Shown here piece by piece: positions 6,848-9,524 of a stretch of 9,524 bases of DNA. This DNA is from an uncultured Eubacteriales bacterium (GTDB taxonomy: Bacteria > Bacillota > Clostridia > Christensenellales > Borkfalkiaceae). A program made the position numbers and the translations under genes. Location: positions 1-9,524 of the forward strand of contig CATYEP010000061.1 in the NCBI GenBank assembly GCA_958405585.1. The letters run 5' to 3'. The notes beneath the pieces were generated by a model. It did no database searches and was not told the origin of the DNA. It saw nothing but the letters and a program-made list of their open reading frames with translations. Position 1 is the stretch's first letter. Every line of letters starts with the position of its first letter.

Positions 6848-7651
6848 TCAGATTCCAAGCTCCTGCATCACTTTCTTCGTGATCGCCGCTACGAGATCGG
6901 AATCGGAAGTCGCGCTTTCAGATTTGGAAGCACAACCGCCGCAAGAATGGCAGCTGGGCTTGCCCGCTTTTGCATTCATGCAAACATTTGCAGGATGTTT
7001 ACCTTTCAGCCCGAACTGACGGCGGATCTCATACAAACGCTCCACCTGCTCTTTGGAAAGTTCCTTCGGACCGCCCAACTGTTTGGACAAGAACAGAAGC
7101 TGAGCATAGAATTCCACGGATTCCATCTTGTGATATGCGTTCAGGAGCGTGTCCGAATACGCCAAAGCACCGTGGTTTGCAAGCAGAACCGCATCAAAAT
7201 ACTGCAGATACTTGGAAACCGCATCCGGAATTTCTTCCGTCGAAGGCGTGCCGTATTCCGCGATCGGTACGCATCCGAGAGCGATGACTGCTTCCGGCAT
7301 GATCGGCTGCGTCAAAGGGATCCCGGCGATTGCAAACGACGTAGCATACATCGGGTGCGCATGAACGACCGAGTTCACGTCCGGACGCTCTTTATAAACA
7401 CGCATATGCATCTTGATTTCCGAAGAAGGCTTAAATCCTTTGTTCGCCTGCAAAACTTCACCTTTCTCGTTCACCTTGCAGATGAATTCCGGAGTCATGA
7501 ATCCCTTGCTCACTCCCGTAGGCGTGCAGAGAAATTCATGGTCGTTGAGTTTGACGGAAATGTTGCCGTCATTCGCCGCAACCATGCCGCGGTTGTAAAT
7601 ACGTTTGCCGATGTCGCAAATCTCTTTCTTGATTTCGTACTCGTTTACCAT
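6848..7651 (-). CDS. Class II (zinc) aldolase, fuculose/rhamnulose-phosphate type, with C-terminal encapsulation peptide
   Basis: A 267-residue protein of the L-fuculose-1-phosphate aldolase/AraD family, predicted to split a deoxyketose phosphate into dihydroxyacetone phosphate and lactaldehyde. Family residues are NDGNIS (27-32), PTGVSKG (44-50), the catalytic E78 in SSEIKMH, and zinc ligands H97, H99 (HAHP) and H160 (NHGA). The catalytic domain ends near residue 215. The tail then has a Cys-rich linker, CHSCGGC (C234, C237, C240), a Ser/Thr/Asp spacer and a final amphipathic helix, DLVAAITKKVMQELG. This helix matches the targeting tags on neighbouring enzymes. The ATG at 7651 is chosen because AGGAGA lies 8 nt upstream; the frame is open further upstream only through promoter DNA. 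Exact sugar substrate is not readable from sequence. Confidence 0.92.
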   Translation of the reverse strand: MVNEYEIKKEICDIGKRIYNRGMVAANDGNISVKLNDHEFLCTPTGVSKGFMTPEFICKVNEKGEVLQANKGFKPSSEIKMHMRVYKERPDVNSVVHAHPMYATSFAIAGIPLTQPIMPEAVIALGCVPIAEYGTPSTEEIPDAVSKYLQYFDAVLLANHGALAYSDTLLNAYHKMESVEFYAQLLFLSKQLGGPKELSKEQVERLYEIRRQFGLKGKHPANVCMNAKAGKPSCHSCGGCASKSESATSDSDLVAAITKKVMQELGI

Positions 7652-7696
7652 CTTCAAATCTCCTGTATGGTTTTTTGTTTTTTTATTTACAGCTAT

Positions 7697-7725
7697 ATTA
7701 TACAACACAATCCCACAAAAGTCAA
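7697..7725 (-). promoter_or_regulatory. Internal sigma-70-type promoter for the aldolase-to-pduS genes
   Basis: On the minus strand, TTGACT (7725-7720) is followed after exactly 17 nt by a perfect TATAAT (7702-7697). The predicted start near 7690 leaves an untranslated leader of about 40 nt, A-rich, ending in the AGGAGA ribosome site of the aldolase. The -35 hexamer begins 4 nt downstream of the GTPase stop. The match to consensus, the AT-rich setting and the placement right before a gene make this a confident prediction. No terminator is visible ahead of it, so transcription from further upstream could also read through. Confidence 0.82.
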
Positions 7726-7729
7726 CATC

Positions 7730-8233
7730 TTATTTTATAATTTTTTGTGTTTTTGTGAGATTTTGTTGTTTTTTGTTTGACTTTTGTTCCCAAGGCAACA
7801 CATCACCGGGTTCTTTAAGATATTCAAAAATATCTGTAATACCTTCACCTGAATAAGATGAAACAAAAAAGATCTTTTTGCAGCCGGCCAGTCTGAGCCA
7901 GCCCGCAGCACGCTCGGGATTCCCGTGCGGATCATCCGTTTTGGTCACAATCCCGACCACTTCCCTGTTGACCATGCAAGTCACGCACGGAGGAAACAGA
8001 GAAAACGGTTCCGTTGAGGAACACAGAAGCCCGACCACATCCGCTTCATAGGCATATAACGCAAGCGCATAGCCCAGTCTTTTCGTTTCGGCATATTCAC
8101 CCGGCGTATCGATCAGTGCGCCTTCAAAATTTATGTATTGTGTTTTTTTGTAAACAAGGCGTTCGCCTCTCAGGGCCTGCGTCAACGTAGTTTTGCCCGC
8201 GCCCGTACGCCCCATCAGAACAATTTTACGCAT
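7730..8233 (-). CDS. eutP: EutP/PduV-type small GTPase
   Basis: A 167-residue P-loop GTPase. It shows Walker A GRTGAGKT (8-15), DTPGEY (42-47, the G3 region), VTKTDD (96-101, the guanine-specificity TKxD motif) and SSYSGEG near the end. EutP/PduV proteins accompany ethanolamine and propanediol compartments; PduV has been linked to compartment positioning, and acetate kinase activity has been reported for a EutP. Neither role can be decided here. The ATG at 8233 starts 1 nt after the stop of the shell gene (TGATATG), so coupling is likely and no separate strong ribosome site is seen. After PGDVLPWEQ, residues about 150-167 form a Lys/Gln/Asn-rich tail encoded by T-rich plus-strand DNA that runs into the downstream promoter. 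Confidence 0.9.
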   Translation of the reverse strand: MRKIVLMGRTGAGKTTLTQALRGERLVYKKTQYINFEGALIDTPGEYAETKRLGYALALYAYEADVVGLLCSSTEPFSLFPPCVTCMVNREVVGIVTKTDDPHGNPERAAGWLRLAGCKKIFFVSSYSGEGITDIFEYLKEPGDVLPWEQKSNKKQQNLTKTQKIIK

Positions 8234-8234
8234 A

Positions 8235-8615
8235 TCATGTTCTTGTGATCGGGCAACAGGTAAATCCGAGCACATCGTGGCTGTATGACACCAATGCTTC
8301 CAGCGCCGCATCCACTTCAGAAACAGTTCCCGTGACAATCAGCGTACCGCTGAACCTGTCCACAAACCCCAGATCCACTCCCGAAGATTTTATCGATATA
8401 TCCCCGAGAATGATCGCCGTTTCCGCCGGACTCACCGTCACAATCCCGATCGCCGCCTTACTGTAATCCACCGCAGGGTCTAACCCGAGTTTCTGGTAAA
8501 GTATTTTATCGGGATTTGCTATCACATGCGCAATCGTGATCTGTTTGCCCGGAACCAGTTCCTGTACTATGCGGAGTTTGCCATTGCTGTCTTTCATTAA
8601 TTCGTCCAACTCCAT
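8235..8615 (-). CDS. pduU: PduU/EutS-type circularly permuted BMC-H shell protein
   Basis: A 126-residue shell protein. Its start, LRIVQELVPGKQITIAHVIA, and the later segment AIGIVTVSPAETAIILGDISIK match the PduU/EutS family, whose BMC domain is circularly permuted and whose N-terminus forms a beta-barrel cap on the hexamer. The final part, GTLIVTGTVSEVDAALEALV, is the second half of the domain fold. AGGAGG at the end of the activase gene lies 8 nt before the ATG, with a gap of only 4 nt. Minor shell components of this type are thought to bind targeting helices or the GTPase encoded next to them. The immediate eutP neighbour supports that link, but it is inference here. Confidence 0.93.
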   Translation of the reverse strand: MELDELMKDSNGKLRIVQELVPGKQITIAHVIANPDKILYQKLGLDPAVDYSKAAIGIVTVSPAETAIILGDISIKSSGVDLGFVDRFSGTLIVTGTVSEVDAALEALVSYSHDVLGFTCCPITRT

Positions 8616-8619
8616 CAGA

Positions 8620-9417
8620 TTATCCTCCTATCTGACAATCCAGCCCGGATACCCGCTGAGCAGCATGGAGAAGTTTTTCCATTTCTTCCGCTTTCGGCGG
8701 CAAAATATCTTTCAGCTCGTATTCTCTGCCCAGGCCTTCGTATTTGTCCTGCCCCAACCGATGGTACGGCAGCAGGTGCAATTTTTTGACTCCCGGTAGC
8801 GACGCCGCAAACTTGGCTATGCCTTCTATCTCCGCTTCCGTTGCATTGAATGTCGGGATCACGGGAACGCGGATGATCAGTTCCGTCATCCCGCTCTGCG
8901 CTACTTTCCGCGCATTCTCCAACATCAGTTCATTGCTACGCCCCGTAAACTCTTTATGTTTCAGAGAATCCGTATGTTTGATATCCATCAGGTATTGATC
9001 CAGGTACGGCAGCACGCGCTCAATCACCGCATAGTCCGCACACGCCATGCTTTCCATCGCCGTCGTAAGCCCGGCTTCTTTCGCTCCGCGCAAAAGCGCT
9101 TCGCAAAAATCCGGCTGGCATAGACTTTCTCCGCCCGAAAGCGTCATGCCTCCGCCACTGCGCCGATAATACGGACGATCTTTTACCACCGTCTCCAGTA
9201 CTTCCCGTACCGTTACATCCTGCCCGATCGTCTTCGGCTTACCCTGTACTATCATCGTCTGAATCTTATATTCCTGCGATTCGGGATTGCAGCACCACTT
9301 ACAGCGAAGCACACAGCCTTTCAGGAATACGATCGTGCGGATGCCCTTCCCGTCATGTATGGAGAACCTCTGTATATCAAAGATCCTTCCTTTTGTATCC
9401 AGATAATTTTCCGCCAT
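8620..9417 (-). CDS. Glycyl radical enzyme activase (radical SAM), compact form
   Basis: A 265-residue radical-SAM activase that installs the glycyl radical on the enzyme encoded just upstream. The cluster motif is C35-x3-C39-x2-C42 (GCVLRCKWC), followed by CNPES. MTLSGGESL (91-99) is the SAM-binding GGE region, and YLMDIKHTD and IIRVPVIP are later family segments. Activases of glycerol dehydratase and choline lyase type usually carry a ferredoxin-like insert with extra CxxCxxC motifs after CNPES. Here the sequence passes directly from CNPESQ to TIGQDVTVREVL, so that insert is absent and the layout resembles pyruvate formate-lyase activase. The ATG follows the upstream stop by 5 nt; AAGGA lies about 11 nt before it, at the end of that upstream gene. 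Confidence 0.94.
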   Translation of the reverse strand: MAENYLDTKGRIFDIQRFSIHDGKGIRTIVFLKGCVLRCKWCCNPESQEYKIQTMIVQGKPKTIGQDVTVREVLETVVKDRPYYRRSGGGMTLSGGESLCQPDFCEALLRGAKEAGLTTAMESMACADYAVIERVLPYLDQYLMDIKHTDSLKHKEFTGRSNELMLENARKVAQSGMTELIIRVPVIPTFNATEAEIEGIAKFAASLPGVKKLHLLPYHRLGQDKYEGLGREYELKDILPPKAEEMEKLLHAAQRVSGLDCQIGG

Positions 9418-9422
9418 AAATT

Positions 9423-9524
9423 TTAAAATCCTTGCTCGGTACGATGTATAATATCATCCTGTAAACTTCTCGAAAGCGTCGTGAAGAACGCACTGTACCC
9501 TGCGACACGCACCACCAGATGCTT
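9423..9524 (-). CDS. Glycyl radical enzyme (predicted diol dehydratase), C-terminal end only
   Basis: Reading from the window edge gives 33 codons ending in TAA at 9425-9423. They encode VVRVAGYSAFF followed by LSRSLQDDIIHRTEQGF. RVAGYSA is the glycyl radical signature of the pyruvate formate-lyase/dehydratase superfamily; the radical glycine is encoded at 9500-9498. The rest of the enzyme lies beyond the window. The adjoining activase and aldolase favour a B12-independent propanediol (or glycerol) dehydratase. The active-site loop that would settle diol dehydratase against choline lyase is not included. Confidence 0.93.
   Translation of the reverse strand, partial: KHLVVRVAGYSAFFTTLSRSLQDDIIHRTEQGF

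Noticed and set aside
6764..7780. A 338-codon open frame on the plus strand over the aldolase and the promoter region.
   Set aside because: It is antisense to the aldolase, has His/Arg/Phe-rich composition and runs through the AT-rich promoter into a low-complexity Phe/Leu end. No domain is visible.

Overview
The window is one stretch of a bacterial microcompartment (BMC) operon, read entirely on the minus strand. Transcription runs from the high-coordinate end to the low-coordinate end. Both edges cut a gene: the right edge holds the last 33 codons of a glycyl radical enzyme, and the left edge cuts the C-terminal end of a PduS/RnfC-like flavin/iron-sulfur protein. The host looks like an anaerobic Firmicute. 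The evidence is the oxygen-sensitive glycyl radical enzyme and activase, strong AGGAGG-type ribosome binding sites before most genes, a textbook TTGACT-17-TATAAT promoter, and roughly balanced base composition with an AT-rich promoter region. The genus cannot be read from the sequence.

The gene order in the direction of transcription is: glycyl radical enzyme (C-terminus only), radical-SAM activase, PduU/EutS-type shell protein, EutP/PduV-type GTPase, an internal promoter, class II aldolase, GlcG/PduO-C-type protein, PduP-type CoA-acylating aldehyde dehydrogenase, zinc-type alcohol dehydrogenase, four hexameric shell proteins (BMC-H), a strong hairpin, PduL phosphotransacylase, EutN/CcmL-type pentameric vertex protein, and the PduS-like protein. 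Most gaps are below 30 nt, and several junctions are translationally coupled.

The set of genes matches the glycyl-radical microcompartments that carry a fuculose/rhamnulose-phosphate-type aldolase (often called GRM5, the Clostridium phytofermentans fucose/rhamnose type). The inferred pathway is as follows. The aldolase cleaves a deoxyketose phosphate to dihydroxyacetone phosphate plus lactaldehyde. Lactaldehyde is reduced to 1,2-propanediol. The glycyl radical enzyme dehydrates the diol to propionaldehyde without B12. PduP then makes propionyl-CoA and PduL makes propionyl phosphate, while the alcohol dehydrogenase makes 1-propanol and regenerates NAD+. The shell would confine the aldehyde and recycle NAD and CoA.

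Points that stand out: five cargo enzymes carry recognisable amphipathic encapsulation-type helices, at the N-terminus of four and the C-terminus of the aldolase; two of these are joined through Cys-containing linkers. The activase is short and lacks the usual ferredoxin-like insert. The four BMC-H paralogues have three quite different pore loops, and two of them are near-identical. A strong internal promoter at the end of the GTPase gene could uncouple the glycyl radical enzyme module from the rest, and a perfect 12-bp inverted repeat separates the shell genes from pduL.
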